Under the pieces are notes generated by a model that ran no database searches, was not told the origin of the DNA, and saw nothing but the letters and a program-made list of their open reading frames with translations. 64,000 bases of DNA, from contig NZ_CP099547.1 in NCBI RefSeq assembly GCF_023973165.1, positions 310,001-374,000 on the forward strand. The letters run 5' to 3'. Position 1 is the stretch's first letter; each line of letters opens with the position of its first letter. A program made the translations under genes and the position numbers. Positions 8,795-18,065 of this stretch are shown one piece after another. The DNA comes from Arcanobacterium pinnipediorum (lineage in GTDB: Bacteria > Actinomycetota > Actinomycetes > Actinomycetales > Actinomycetaceae).

Positions 8795-10011
8795 TGAGTG
8801 TCTTGTTATGTCTACCGGCTCAGATTGATTCGGCAGTAGTTGAAATGCTCTCTGAATCTGGCCAAACGCATCTGATAGCGCGTCGTTGCGCTGATTTAGC
8901 AGAAGTTCTTGCCGGTGCTCGTGCTCGCATAGCTAGTTTGGCGATCATTTCTGAAGATCTTGATTTCTTAGATTTAACACTGATATCTGAGCTACGGCAA
9001 TACGTTGGTGTTGCAGTTGTTCTCAATACTGCAACCGATGGCCTACATTCTTCGCAACGCATCTCATCGCGCGATCTGCGTTCTTTAGGAGATGTTGAGA
9101 TTCTTTCTCCCGCGCCGCGAGAGATTGTGGCACGGATGCAGGCAGTGCACGATGGAAGATCCTTTTCGCCTCGGCCCAACTCCGGTGAACTTAGTAGCAG
9201 CATATCGCCACGCAGTCCATTGGTTGCGTTTTGGGGACCTCATGGTTCACATGGACGGTCGTCGCTAATCCGCGATTGTGCGGTGAGATTGGCGCGCCAA
9301 CACACACTACGCGTCGTGGACGCAGATGCCTCTTCGCCGTCGTTGGCACAATTTTTCGACGTCGAAGAAAACTCCGGAATCATCGGCGTCGCCCGCATGA
9401 TCGATCAAGGTAAGGAAGCCAACGTATCGGCAATGCTTTCGGATCTCCCGCCACAATTTAACGACGTCGAATTGCTGGCTGGGATGAATACTGGGCATCG
9501 ATGGCGTGAGATTTCGCGTCCAGTAGCAGATCGGATGTGGCCGATTCTTTGTGCTCAACCTGGTGGAGTGTTCGTGGATTTAGCAGGCGGCTTAGATGAA
9601 CACGCGGAGCGAATAGATCGCTGGGCTCTCACGCGTTCGGCTCTGGCAAGTGCTGATATCGTTCTACATATTGCCTCAGCTACGCCCACGGGGTTGCGGC
9701 GATTGATCGAACACTGGGATGCCACTCGAGACCAAGGATTTACTCACGAAGCCGTTGTACTCACTGCGGTTCGAGCCTCCGCACTGGGCCTTAAACCAAT
9801 GTTCCATGCCCGCGAAGTGCTCCACAGTGCAGGTATTTCTCAAGTGCCCATTTTTGGTGTTCGTCAAGACTATGCTCGACTCGATCGAGTGCTTATCGCA
9901 GGGAAATCTATGATGCAGGCCTATCCCAAGACTGGCTATTGCCATGACGTAGAGCGAGTTTGTCGCTGGATTGAGGATACAATGCAGATATGCGTATCTA
10001 CATCCCATTGA
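8794..10011 (+). CDS. CpaE/ParA-like P-loop ATPase
   Basis: The 405-residue protein has an N-terminal receiver-like half (about 1-130), a linker, then a MinD/ParA-type ATPase domain. The P-loop is WGPHGSHGRSSL near residue 147, a deviant form in which the usual Lys is replaced by Arg. Related actinobacterial proteins carry GAPGRTT at the same place. A VVDADASSPSLAQFFD stretch near residue 180 is the switch I/A' region, and GVFVDLAGGLD near 255 resembles Walker B. It is translationally coupled to the SAF gene upstream and overlaps the next gene by 22 bases. Such pairs may position envelope or secretion machinery (inference). Confidence 0.7.
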   Translation: MSVLLCLPAQIDSAVVEMLSESGQTHLIARRCADLAEVLAGARARIASLAIISEDLDFLDLTLISELRQYVGVAVVLNTATDGLHSSQRISSRDLRSLGDVEILSPAPREIVARMQAVHDGRSFSPRPNSGELSSSISPRSPLVAFWGPHGSHGRSSLIRDCAVRLARQHTLRVVDADASSPSLAQFFDVEENSGIIGVARMIDQGKEANVSAMLSDLPPQFNDVELLAGMNTGHRWREISRPVADRMWPILCAQPGGVFVDLAGGLDEHAERIDRWALTRSALASADIVLHIASATPTGLRRLIEHWDATRDQGFTHEAVVLTAVRASALGLKPMFHAREVLHSAGISQVPIFGVRQDYARLDRVLIAGKSMMQAYPKTGYCHDVERVCRWIEDTMQICVSTSH

Positions 10012-10439
10012 CATTAAGCGATTTATCTGCCCCACGAGTTTCTGCACGTCGCGTTCATGCGGTTACTGCTGAGCTTCGAGCAATGATCACCGACGAAGAT
10101 AATGAAGGATATGAATATATCGCTACATTAGCAGCAGCCGACGATTCGTTGCGCCTCCTGGATAAGAATTCCACTCTGCCGTTGCGGCGAGTGGTTGGCG
10201 TAGCTGAAGTAGCAGACAACATCGTGCGGCCAGTCCGGCAGCCACAGTTACCAACCGAACAGGACGTAATAGCTGATCTGGAGTGGAATGAGATCGAATC
10301 GTTCCATATTGATGCGCCCGGATCAGAATCTTTAGTTGCTCGAGCGCTTAACGGTGACGAGGAAGCGTTTTTAGCAACCGGAGATATTGAACTACTGTGG
10401 TATGACATTAGTGAACGCCAACACCTTAGCTTTGACTAG
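9990..10439 (+). CDS. DUF6912-like protein
   Basis: The 149-residue soluble protein begins MRIYIPLTLSDL, then reads RRVHAVTAELRAMITDEDNEGYEYIATLAAADDSLRLL (split here for description only into helix and strand). The N-terminal pattern and the acidic C-terminus match actinobacterial proteins annotated DUF6912. Its start overlaps the end of the ATPase gene by 22 bases, so it is the third gene of the SAF-ATPase operon. No catalytic motif is evident and the function is unknown. It faces sbcC with a 25-bp gap. Confidence 0.65.
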   Translation: MRIYIPLTLSDLSAPRVSARRVHAVTAELRAMITDEDNEGYEYIATLAAADDSLRLLDKNSTLPLRRVVGVAEVADNIVRPVRQPQLPTEQDVIADLEWNEIESFHIDAPGSESLVARALNGDEEAFLATGDIELLWYDISERQHLSFD

Positions 10440-10464
10440 AGCCAATCTTTGATTCTTCGTTGCG

Positions 10465-13400
10465 TTAACTGATAACGCTAATCGTTGATCCGCCACCTTT
10501 GGTTGGAGTGATATGGACCTGATTTGCGATCCGTGATTTGAGTTCATCGACGTGAGAAATCAGTCCGACTTTGCGTCCATCACGAGCTAATTCACTCAGC
10601 GTAGTCATCACTTCGTCTAAGACATCGCTAGAGAGAGTTCCAAAACCTTCATCGATCATCAGCGTATCGATTCGAACCCCGCCATTTTCTTGTTGCACAA
10701 CATCCGTTAGCCCAAGTGCCAAGGAAAGCGATGTATAGAATGTTTCTCCTCCAGACAAACTGCGTGTGGAGCGAACCTCACTAACGCCTTCACCGCGAGC
10801 ATCGTAATCGATGATAGATAACCCTAAACCTGTTTTTCGTTCCTTTTCCGCCTCGGTAGAACGCACAAGTTCATAACGTCCATGTGAGAAACGAGTTAAG
10901 TATTCATTAGCATGGGCTATCACCATCTCAAAACGACGCATAAGCACCCACACTGGCAAACTCACATTGGTATGTGAAGCTTTGCCAGCTTGTGCTAACT
11001 GGTCGAGACGAGCTAGTGGGCCTAAATCATCAACTTCCTTCCGCCAGGCGTGAAAGGCTGTATCGACGCTGTTAAAGAGCCGACGTGCAGTGAGTGCACC
11101 TTCACGAGTAATAGCAGCCTGCTGGGCTGATTGTTCTTGGCGTTCTTGAGCTGCTACATACTCCTGAGCGCGTTGCGCGACGGCGGTGGTTTCTTCGCCA
11201 GTTAATGTGGCGATATCAGGTGCTTGGAGTTGCCCGTGGACGTGGGCCCAGTTCGCGTCGAATTCAGAGATTTCGGCTTGACGTTGTTCTAGTTGGTGTT
11301 TATCAAGAAACGCTTGGCGGGCTTCATCTTCACTCATATCTGCTTCCCGCAGCGCATCGTGAAGATGCTGACGTGCCACGCGCACGCGATCGCGCGTTTG
11401 ATCGTAGGTGGAAACGGCATTAACAGCGGCTGAGAGATCTTTTTTATCCTGCCGCAAAGTTGCTATCAGCTCACTAATGGAGGCCGCATCGCCACGTTCC
11501 TTAGCGATGCGTGCACTATCTTTATCAAGTTTTGCTTGTTCTTTAGCAATGCCAGCAGTGAGGTTTTCGTATTCTGCTTCCAGCCGTGACATAGCAACGG
11601 AGCTTTGCTCATGTTCGGCACGCAACTTTGCCAATAAACCATCAAGTTTTTCAACGTCTGCTTGTGCAGAATGTGCCTGGCTCTGTTGTGCTTTAATCTC
11701 AGTGATCTTGGCTGTGAGGGTGAGTGGGGTCTCCTTCCCGAGTTGTTCGCGACAATGCTCGTATGCGGTGCGGGTAGCTGTAAGGAGCGCAGATGAACTT
11801 TCGAGCTCAGTTCGTGCTGTTTCCAATTCTTCGTGGGCGCGTTCCACCTCGGCCTTATTCACATGTTGTGCTTGGGGCCGGGCAGGAGCTGGATGTTCTA
11901 GCGAGCCGCACACCGGGCAGGGGGTATCGGCAGCTAACTGCTGCGAAAGGATAGCTGCTTGGGATGCAACCCAACGGGTGTTAATATCGCTATAGGCAGC
12001 GTTTCGCTTCTCAAAAGTTGCGAGCAGTTCTTGATGTGTTGTTTCAGCTTCTTCTAACTGTGCAAAAGTAGATTCGGCCTGTGCTGCGATCTGAATTTTT
12101 GCGTTGAGTTCATCGAGTTGATGGTCGATGATTGGTAGCGTATCTGCCACAAGGCGCGCTTGGTCTAAATCCTGTTGTGCTTGGGTGATATGTTGCGGAA
12201 GTTCATCGTGGCGCGAACGAGTTTCATGTAACTTCGCACGGCAAGTTTCGCGCAGATCAGTTAGTTCGGTAATGCTCTCTTCGCGGGCAGTGTTTTCCTT
12301 TTCGAGAGTGTGTAGTTCTTGTAGGTAGCTCAACCGTTCATCTATTTCTTCAAATCGATTTTCTACAGCCTGAGTGGTTTGGGTTACCAAAAGAGTTTCA
12401 ATGCCCTGATCTGAAGAATTCTCATAAGAGATGAGCACAGCGTCAATATTGGCGAGCGCTTTGACTAAAGCTTCTCGGCGCTGGCTCAGCTCAGCATCAG
12501 CATCGAGTACAGCACGCCGGCGCTCCAATGGCACCACCGAGGCAAAGTGGCTCTCGATGAGCTTGCGACTATCTGCAATATGCTCACTTTGCTCCACGAG
12601 ATCTTTTTGTTGGGTGAGAAGGCTAGCCCGCTTCTCGATAGCCTCAGCTAATGCTTGTTCTGCTGAGAGCTTTTCGCGGGCTTGGTCTGCTAACTGAGTA
12701 TAACGACTAAGTTCACCAACACTGTGTTCTTGGCGCTCATCGAGAACCTGCGAGGCGTTCGAAAGTGCCTGAAGCAGTTCTTGATGGTCTGGATCAACTA
12801 GTTCATCGACGAGCTGACGAATATCTTCTTCCCACTCGGCTACAGCCGGATTACCCAGCCAACTCGCGGTGGCCTCAACAACTACCTGCCGGCGCTGTTC
12901 TATCTTTTTACTAGCTGTAACCGCGCGTTGGTGCAGCGCTGTGGCAAACTCACGGTAAGGACCGGTGTTAAACAAGGTTTCAAGAAGGGTGGAGCGTTCT
13001 TCAGATTTTAGCCGCAAGAAATCAGCGAATTGGCCTTGAGGTAACACAACTGTTTGGACAAATTGTGCGCGAGTAAGCGGCAGAATCTTAGACAACTCAA
13101 CCCCAACATCGCGTGCTCCACTAGCCAGTATTTCGCCCTGATCCCACTGTTCTTCTTCAATAGCAGTTTCAGAAATCCGCATCAAGGTAGCTTTTTCTGA
13201 CACTGCAGTATATCCGCCGTTACGTTTTGGTTTATCCCAACGCGGCTCGCGCATCACTCGATAGGTGCCACCACTGACGGTAAAGACTAGTTCAACCCGC
13301 GAAGGTTTACTCGGATCTGCATGAGTGGAGCGAATCCGGCTGTAGTCTGATTCACTACCTGCAGTATCGCCGTACAAGGCAAAAACAATCGCATCAATAA

Positions 13401-13530
13401 GAGAAGATTTCCCAGAGCCGGTTGGACCTTCTAAAAGGAACAACCCGCCGCTGGTTAGCGAGTCAAGGTCAAGTTCATGGTGGGAACCAAACGGACCAAC
13501 CCCATCGATGACAAGGCGACGAAACAACAT
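10465..13530 (-). CDS. sbcC: Exonuclease subunit SbcC (Rad50-like ATPase)
   Basis: SbcC is the SMC-like ATPase of the SbcCD nuclease, which opens DNA hairpins and processes broken ends. The 1021-residue protein has Walker A GPTGSGKSSLID near residue 37, two very long coiled-coil arms (about 180-480 and 560-830), and a zinc hook with CPVCGS near residue 537. The C-terminal lobe carries the signature SLSGGETFYTSLSLAL and Walker B DTLMIDEGFGTL. The first codon is one base before the end of sbcD, so the two form one operon. Length is typical of the actinobacterial form. Confidence 0.95.
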   Translation of the reverse strand: MLFRRLVIDGVGPFGSHHELDLDSLTSGGLFLLEGPTGSGKSSLIDAIVFALYGDTAGSESDYSRIRSTHADPSKPSRVELVFTVSGGTYRVMREPRWDKPKRNGGYTAVSEKATLMRISETAIEEEQWDQGEILASGARDVGVELSKILPLTRAQFVQTVVLPQGQFADFLRLKSEERSTLLETLFNTGPYREFATALHQRAVTASKKIEQRRQVVVEATASWLGNPAVAEWEEDIRQLVDELVDPDHQELLQALSNASQVLDERQEHSVGELSRYTQLADQAREKLSAEQALAEAIEKRASLLTQQKDLVEQSEHIADSRKLIESHFASVVPLERRRAVLDADAELSQRREALVKALANIDAVLISYENSSDQGIETLLVTQTTQAVENRFEEIDERLSYLQELHTLEKENTAREESITELTDLRETCRAKLHETRSRHDELPQHITQAQQDLDQARLVADTLPIIDHQLDELNAKIQIAAQAESTFAQLEEAETTHQELLATFEKRNAAYSDINTRWVASQAAILSQQLAADTPCPVCGSLEHPAPARPQAQHVNKAEVERAHEELETARTELESSSALLTATRTAYEHCREQLGKETPLTLTAKITEIKAQQSQAHSAQADVEKLDGLLAKLRAEHEQSSVAMSRLEAEYENLTAGIAKEQAKLDKDSARIAKERGDAASISELIATLRQDKKDLSAAVNAVSTYDQTRDRVRVARQHLHDALREADMSEDEARQAFLDKHQLEQRQAEISEFDANWAHVHGQLQAPDIATLTGEETTAVAQRAQEYVAAQERQEQSAQQAAITREGALTARRLFNSVDTAFHAWRKEVDDLGPLARLDQLAQAGKASHTNVSLPVWVLMRRFEMVIAHANEYLTRFSHGRYELVRSTEAEKERKTGLGLSIIDYDARGEGVSEVRSTRSLSGGETFYTSLSLALGLTDVVQQENGGVRIDTLMIDEGFGTLSSDVLDEVMTTLSELARDGRKVGLISHVDELKSRIANQVHITPTKGGGSTISVIS

Positions 13531-13531
13531 G

Positions 13532-14725
13532 TTACTTTTCTACCTTCCCTAGCTCTTCCCACTGTGCTGTGATGAGTGCGAGTTCATCTGGCGTCAGTTC
13601 CCGCCCGCCGGCACTCACAAAGAATTCCACCAAAATTTCGCGCGGATCGATTTTTGCGGGGTTGAGATCATAAGAAGCTAACTGCTTAAGCCCGATATCG
13701 TGGTGTGCTTCTAAAACGTAAGGAAAATAGTGACGGAGGCGAGCTAACATCCGATCTGGACGATCGATATCGGTTACATAAATACGAACAAAATGATCGT
13801 GAAACTGTGCATACTGGGCAGAGATAAGTTCATCAAAACTGCCGCGCAGCGTAGCAAGTGGCCGGTAAACAGGGGCCGGGATCAACTCAATATCGGGCAC
13901 TGCTCCGGCGTGCTCGATTGAGACCAGAACCGAAGATTTTGTGTGATGTTCTTCAGAAAATGAGAACGGTAGCGGTGAGCCCGCATAGCGCATCGGTGGC
14001 TCAGCATGGACTTGTTGTGGACCATGGAGATGGCCCAACGCCACATAATCAATAACTGACTTTCCATCGATACGAATATCGAAAAGAGCACTAGGCACAC
14101 TATCGACACCGCCAATATGGAGGTCACGTTCGGACTGCGAAGGCTGACCGCCGACAACAAATTCATGCGCCATAATAACTCGAGGCAGCTCGGCCTGATC
14201 AGGATGGTTAGCGATCGTGTGTTCAATATTTTCCGCCACTCGATCTATGGCCGCACCCACCACAGCTTCATGGCTTCGAGCAAGCGGAGACTGCGGATCT
14301 AGAGCTAACCGAAACCGATCAATATCGGGTTCCAGATAGGGAAGTGCATATACATATCCAACTGGCTCACCGTTGCGCCGAACCTGAACTGGCGTTCCTA
14401 CTTGGGATGGATCTGTTGCAATAACGACGTTATCTTTTAGCAAGCCGGCAGTAAACCCCAATCGGGTAGGAGCATCGTGGTTACCGGGGGTAATAATAAC
14501 TGTGGTTACCTCCGCCAAGCGCTGAAGAGTTTCGGATAATAACCGAACCATGGAAACCGGTGGGATACCACGATCGAAAACATCCCCAGATATAAGCACG
14601 GCATCAAGATCGTGGGTGTGCGCTAAACCCACCACATGATCTGCCCACATCTCGTAGGCTTCACGTAGATCTGTTCCGTGAAGCGTGCGACCAAAATGCC
14701 AGTCTGACGTATGTAAAAACCTCAT
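13532..14725 (-). CDS. sbcD: Exonuclease subunit SbcD (Mre11-like)
   Basis: SbcD is the metallophosphoesterase nuclease subunit that partners SbcC. All phosphoesterase motifs are present: SDWHFGRTLHG (residues 7-17), SGDVFDRG near 46, GNHDAPTR near 82, MAHEF near 187 and ALGHLHGPQ near 229. At 397 residues the length is normal. It is the first gene of the sbcD-sbcC operon, and sbcC begins directly after it. The start ATG at 14725 follows a weak AG-rich stretch. Confidence 0.95.
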   Translation of the reverse strand: MRFLHTSDWHFGRTLHGTDLREAYEMWADHVVGLAHTHDLDAVLISGDVFDRGIPPVSMVRLLSETLQRLAEVTTVIITPGNHDAPTRLGFTAGLLKDNVVIATDPSQVGTPVQVRRNGEPVGYVYALPYLEPDIDRFRLALDPQSPLARSHEAVVGAAIDRVAENIEHTIANHPDQAELPRVIMAHEFVVGGQPSQSERDLHIGGVDSVPSALFDIRIDGKSVIDYVALGHLHGPQQVHAEPPMRYAGSPLPFSFSEEHHTKSSVLVSIEHAGAVPDIELIPAPVYRPLATLRGSFDELISAQYAQFHDHFVRIYVTDIDRPDRMLARLRHYFPYVLEAHHDIGLKQLASYDLNPAKIDPREILVEFFVSAGGRELTPDELALITAQWEELGKVEK

Positions 14726-14891
14726 AATGTAAGTCTAACGATCACCTCCCACATAAAATCAATGACACCAGAATATCGCATGACATATTTCGCAACACCG
14801 GCACAATCGCCACCCAGCAAACTGGTAAAATAACACCAGCAGATGGTTTGCGAAACCTTCGCCACCGCCGTCGAAAACCGAGGAGAAAAAC

Positions 14892-16331
14892 GTGAAACCC
14901 GCACCAACTGGAGAAATTCAAAACGTCGCTCCACACGAACTATTCTTTTCCACCACCGATTCCAAAGGCGTTATTCAACTCTCGAACGAAGTTTTCACCC
15001 GTCTGTCTCGCTACGACGTCGATGAACTGCGCGGTGCCCCACACAATATTGTGCGCCACCCCGATATGCCCGCCTCGATTTTCAAACTGGTGTGGGACTC
15101 CCTAGAAGCAGGCAAACCATTTGTTGCCTACATGCTCAACCTCGCCGGAGATGGCTCCGAATACGACGTTTTTGCCACCATCACTCCACTGCCCACCGGA
15201 GGGTATTTGTCGGTGCGCGCCCGCCCCATGCGCGAAGAGGTTTTCGCAAACATTCGCGAGGTTTACGCCCGGGTCCTTGACCACGAAAAGTCACTGATCG
15301 ACGGCGGACTCAACCGACGTCAAGCAGCTCAAGCCGCAGTGCCATTCCTCGCCCAAGAACTTTCTCGCATTGGAATTGACTCCTATGAAGACTTCGAAAT
15401 TTCAGCACTTCCCGAAGAAGTAGCCTTGCGTGAATCCTACGGTGCAACTTTTCCTCAACGCCACGGCCAATCCCAACTCCACGAGATGCTCGAAGCAGTT
15501 GACAAAGAACACCAAACACTTCAAGCCTGGATGGATCACCAAGACGAGTTAGCCAAGATGAGCCACCGGCTTAACACCGTCGTCGAACACGTGCGCACCG
15601 ATATGGCAAACGTCTTGGAAGTGTCGCGTGAATTTACCCAACTGGGCGAAGGTAACCCGGCACTGTACAGTGCGATCGAGCCACTGCTGGTGTGGAACCG
15701 GATGCAAAAAGTCAGTGCCACCTATCTCAATGCGCTCATCTCTAAGGTCACTGCGTTAAACGCACAAATTGCACAAACCCGCTTCCGGATTGCGCTATCG
15801 CGCCTCCACTCGGATATGTGTGGAATTTTCATTGCCGAACTCATCGACACCGGATATGATGCCAAAATCGGAGTACCGGGGCTTGCTCCCGGATTTGTAA
15901 CCCGCGAAGTCTTCGACGTTCAAGCTAACGAAACTGCCGAAGAACGTGCGATCCGGGAGCGGCTAGAATCCCTAGAGATGCTCAGCTCGGTACTCAACGA
16001 CGACGTCGAAGTCCTCCAAAGCCACGCCCGCGCATACCGCGAGCTTGCTGAGGATATCGCCCAGTACATGGATCGAGTATTGCATGCGATTTCGATTCCG
16101 CGTCAGTTACTTGAGCTGTGGCAAATGTCAGCAGTAGACGTAGAAATGCCAGAAATCATCGACTCTGCCAACGCCACCGTCGCCCAAGCCATCGCCCACG
16201 CCCAGGCCTCGCATGAACGCTTGGCGGATCTCCAACGCGAGCTCACCACTATCTCCGAGGTGGAAAACTTTGCTGAACTATCGCAGATCGTGCTCGAAAT
16301 CCATGCAAAAGTGTTGATTATGCAAGGATAA
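14892..16331 (+). CDS. PAS-domain sensor without a recognisable output domain
   Basis: The 479-residue soluble protein starts with GTG at 14892 after AGGAGAAA. Residues about 10-115 form a PAS domain of the Aer/aerotaxis type: FFSTTDSKGVIQLSNEVF, then the signature GAPHNIVRHPDMP and TPLPTGGYLSVRARP. In Aer this fold binds FAD. The rest (about 120-479) is mostly helical and predicted coiled coil, with no membrane segment, HAMP, MCP signalling, kinase, GGDEF or EAL motif. No chemotaxis gene is nearby. A cytoplasmic redox or oxygen sensor acting through protein contacts is possible, but the output is unknown. It is monocistronic and divergent from sbcD. Confidence 0.75.
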   Translation: MKPAPTGEIQNVAPHELFFSTTDSKGVIQLSNEVFTRLSRYDVDELRGAPHNIVRHPDMPASIFKLVWDSLEAGKPFVAYMLNLAGDGSEYDVFATITPLPTGGYLSVRARPMREEVFANIREVYARVLDHEKSLIDGGLNRRQAAQAAVPFLAQELSRIGIDSYEDFEISALPEEVALRESYGATFPQRHGQSQLHEMLEAVDKEHQTLQAWMDHQDELAKMSHRLNTVVEHVRTDMANVLEVSREFTQLGEGNPALYSAIEPLLVWNRMQKVSATYLNALISKVTALNAQIAQTRFRIALSRLHSDMCGIFIAELIDTGYDAKIGVPGLAPGFVTREVFDVQANETAEERAIRERLESLEMLSSVLNDDVEVLQSHARAYRELAEDIAQYMDRVLHAISIPRQLLELWQMSAVDVEMPEIIDSANATVAQAIAHAQASHERLADLQRELTTISEVENFAELSQIVLEIHAKVLIMQG

Positions 16332-16337
16332 AATCTG

Positions 16338-16384
16338 CTAGCTAGCTAAGAACTGTGGTAGATATGTGATTCCTAGCTAGCTAG
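16338..16384. terminator. Hairpin between convergent genes
   Basis: An inverted repeat of the tetramer CTAG/GCTA (16338-16348 with 16374-16384, 11 bp) encloses a 25-base loop between the PAS gene and the minus-strand thiamine operon. The arms are themselves nearly palindromic, so the fold is ambiguous. A terminator role is plausible but weakly supported. Confidence 0.4.
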
Positions 16385-16391
16385 TAGAAGC

Positions 16392-17309
16392 TTATGAATC
16401 TAAAAATTCGTTCGTCCACGAGGATGTAACATCGGCCATCTTCCCGGTGCTAAACCCACCAGAAATCATCCACTGCATGTAGTTATCGACCAGTTCGGGC
16501 TGAATGTGACCCCAGCGTCCGTTATCGGTTAGCCACGATGGCATCATGAAGTTTAACGAATGTCGCAACACCTCAGGATCGACGTGGCACATGGTGTCAG
16601 CACAAGCTTCAAGTGCCTGATCTGGATGTGCAAAAGCATATTCAAAACCGCGTTGCGTAGCTTGGATAAACGAACGAACAGTATCGGGCTCCAAAGCGAT
16701 CATCTCATCGGTGGCACAGATAAAATACGTATGATGTGGCGTAACACCTACCTCGTCAAAGCTCAGCTGAACAATTTCGTCAACCGGGCTAATCCCTTGA
16801 TAAGACTCCCATCCTAAAACATTGAAAACAGCATCAAACTGTCCCTTTTCGACGGCGCGAATATCGGGTTCCCACATTCCGCCAGGGTGGACGATATTGA
16901 CTTTTGAAAAGTCTGCGCCAGCACGCGTTACTGATTGGCGAATTGATTCCACCAATCTCGGTTCAGTAAATGGAACGGCAACAGTTTTTCCTTCCAGATC
17001 CGCAAAGGAATGAATGTTTTTCGATTTCAAAGATATGACCCCACCCATTTGCCGCTGGTTGAAAGTCGCCAACGCTTTCATAGGATTCTTTCCTTGGCGG
17101 GTTTCAACTAATTCCCCTAACCGAATGGAGGCAAACTGGTATTCGCCCCGAGCAACAAGTTCGGCAGGCGTCCCGCGCTCCCACCCGTCAGCGATAATAT
17201 CGACGTCGAGACCAGCCTGGCGATAAAAGCCCTGGGCGCGAGCAGTAAATAAGCCGGCATGGTTTGGCCACGGATGAACATATTCCATTCGAATACGAAC
17301 GAGTTTCAT
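16392..17309 (-). CDS. THI5/NMT1-like substrate-binding protein lacking a signal peptide
   Basis: This 305-residue protein has the NMT1/THI5 type II binding-protein fold: an opening strand, WPNHAGLFTARAQGFYRQAGLDVDI, then ELVARGEYQFASI and DLEGKTVAVPF. It starts MKLVRIRMEYVHPWPNH and has no signal peptide or lipobox, unlike the lipoprotein encoded four genes upstream in the same operon. The Cys-rich motif typical of yeast THI5 pyrimidine synthases (CCCxC) is not seen. It follows the ATPase gene by 9 bp and is the last gene of the TPP-riboswitch operon, so it probably handles a thiamine precursor. A cytoplasmic binding protein or a divergent enzyme are both possible. Confidence 0.75.
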   Translation of the reverse strand: MKLVRIRMEYVHPWPNHAGLFTARAQGFYRQAGLDVDIIADGWERGTPAELVARGEYQFASIRLGELVETRQGKNPMKALATFNQRQMGGVISLKSKNIHSFADLEGKTVAVPFTEPRLVESIRQSVTRAGADFSKVNIVHPGGMWEPDIRAVEKGQFDAVFNVLGWESYQGISPVDEIVQLSFDEVGVTPHHTYFICATDEMIALEPDTVRSFIQATQRGFEYAFAHPDQALEACADTMCHVDPEVLRHSLNFMMPSWLTDNGRWGHIQPELVDNYMQWMISGGFSTGKMADVTSSWTNEFLDS

Positions 17310-17318
17310 TGTTTCTCC

Positions 17319-18065
17319 TCACATGTGTTGATTCTCGTCACACTGATACAGTGACTGATGTATTTGTTGGCAGGTGGCATAAAAGGCGCCATCCTTGGTA
17401 CGTCGCGAACCAGGTGTGCTAGGGACGTCAAATTGTTGAGTGAAACGTCCCGGGCGCGGGCTCATGACGATGATTCGATCAGCTAGATAGACTGCTTCTT
17501 CAATATCGTGGGTAACCAAAATCATCGTTTGGTTACGCGTCTGTAATATGCCCAAAAGCCAATCGTGGAGTTCAATGCGCGTAATTGCATCAAGGGCAGC
17601 AAATGGTTCATCGAGGGTGATCAAGGTGGGATTGATAAGCATGGTTCTCAAAAAAGCCACTCGGGAACGCATTCCGCCAGAGAGCTGATGCGGGTAAGCG
17701 TGGCTAAAACTGTTTAACCCGAACTGCGTGAGAATAGCGTAGGCGCGTTCGCGAGCTTGGGCTTTACTAACTTTTGCGATGCGCAACCCAAGTGCAACAT
17801 TGTCAACCACGGTGAGCCAATCATAGAGCCCTAGCCCCTGGGGCATATGCCCAAATACAGGCGTGGTTTTCCACTGGAGGCTACCACTAGTGGGTTCTTC
17901 AACGCCCGCAATGATGCGTAACAAGGTACTTTTCCCGCAACCAGTTCTGCCAACAATAGCTATTCGTTGCCCCACAGATAACGTCAACGACGTCGGACAA
18001 AGCGCAGTGACCTCAGGGTTCGTAAACGTTTTGGACACTTGGTTAAGGATTAGGAGCTCAGTCAT
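17319..18065 (-). CDS. ABC transporter ATP-binding protein (ThiZ-like)
   Basis: This is the ATPase subunit that powers import of the thiamine-related substrate. From ATG 18065 it has 248 residues; an upstream in-frame start at 18107 would sit well inside the permease gene. Motifs are Walker A GRTGCGKST near residue 40, the signature LSGGMRSR near 130, Walker B LITLDEPFAALD near 150 and the switch VTHDIEEAV near 185. The sequence resembles the SsuB/TauB/ThiZ group. The chosen start overlaps the permease stop by 8 bases, indicating translational coupling. It acts on the cytoplasmic face of the membrane. Confidence 0.88.
   Translation of the reverse strand: MTELLILNQVSKTFTNPEVTALCPTSLTLSVGQRIAIVGRTGCGKSTLLRIIAGVEEPTSGSLQWKTTPVFGHMPQGLGLYDWLTVVDNVALGLRIAKVSKAQARERAYAILTQFGLNSFSHAYPHQLSGGMRSRVAFLRTMLINPTLITLDEPFAALDAITRIELHDWLLGILQTRNQTMILVTHDIEEAVYLADRIIVMSPRPGRFTQQFDVPSTPGSRRTKDGAFYATCQQIHQSLYQCDENQHM

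Noticed and set aside
11408..11995. 195-codon plus-strand frame opposite sbcC
   Set aside because: Ser/Ala-rich product is the usual shadow of a coiled-coil gene on the other strand; no start signal or motif.
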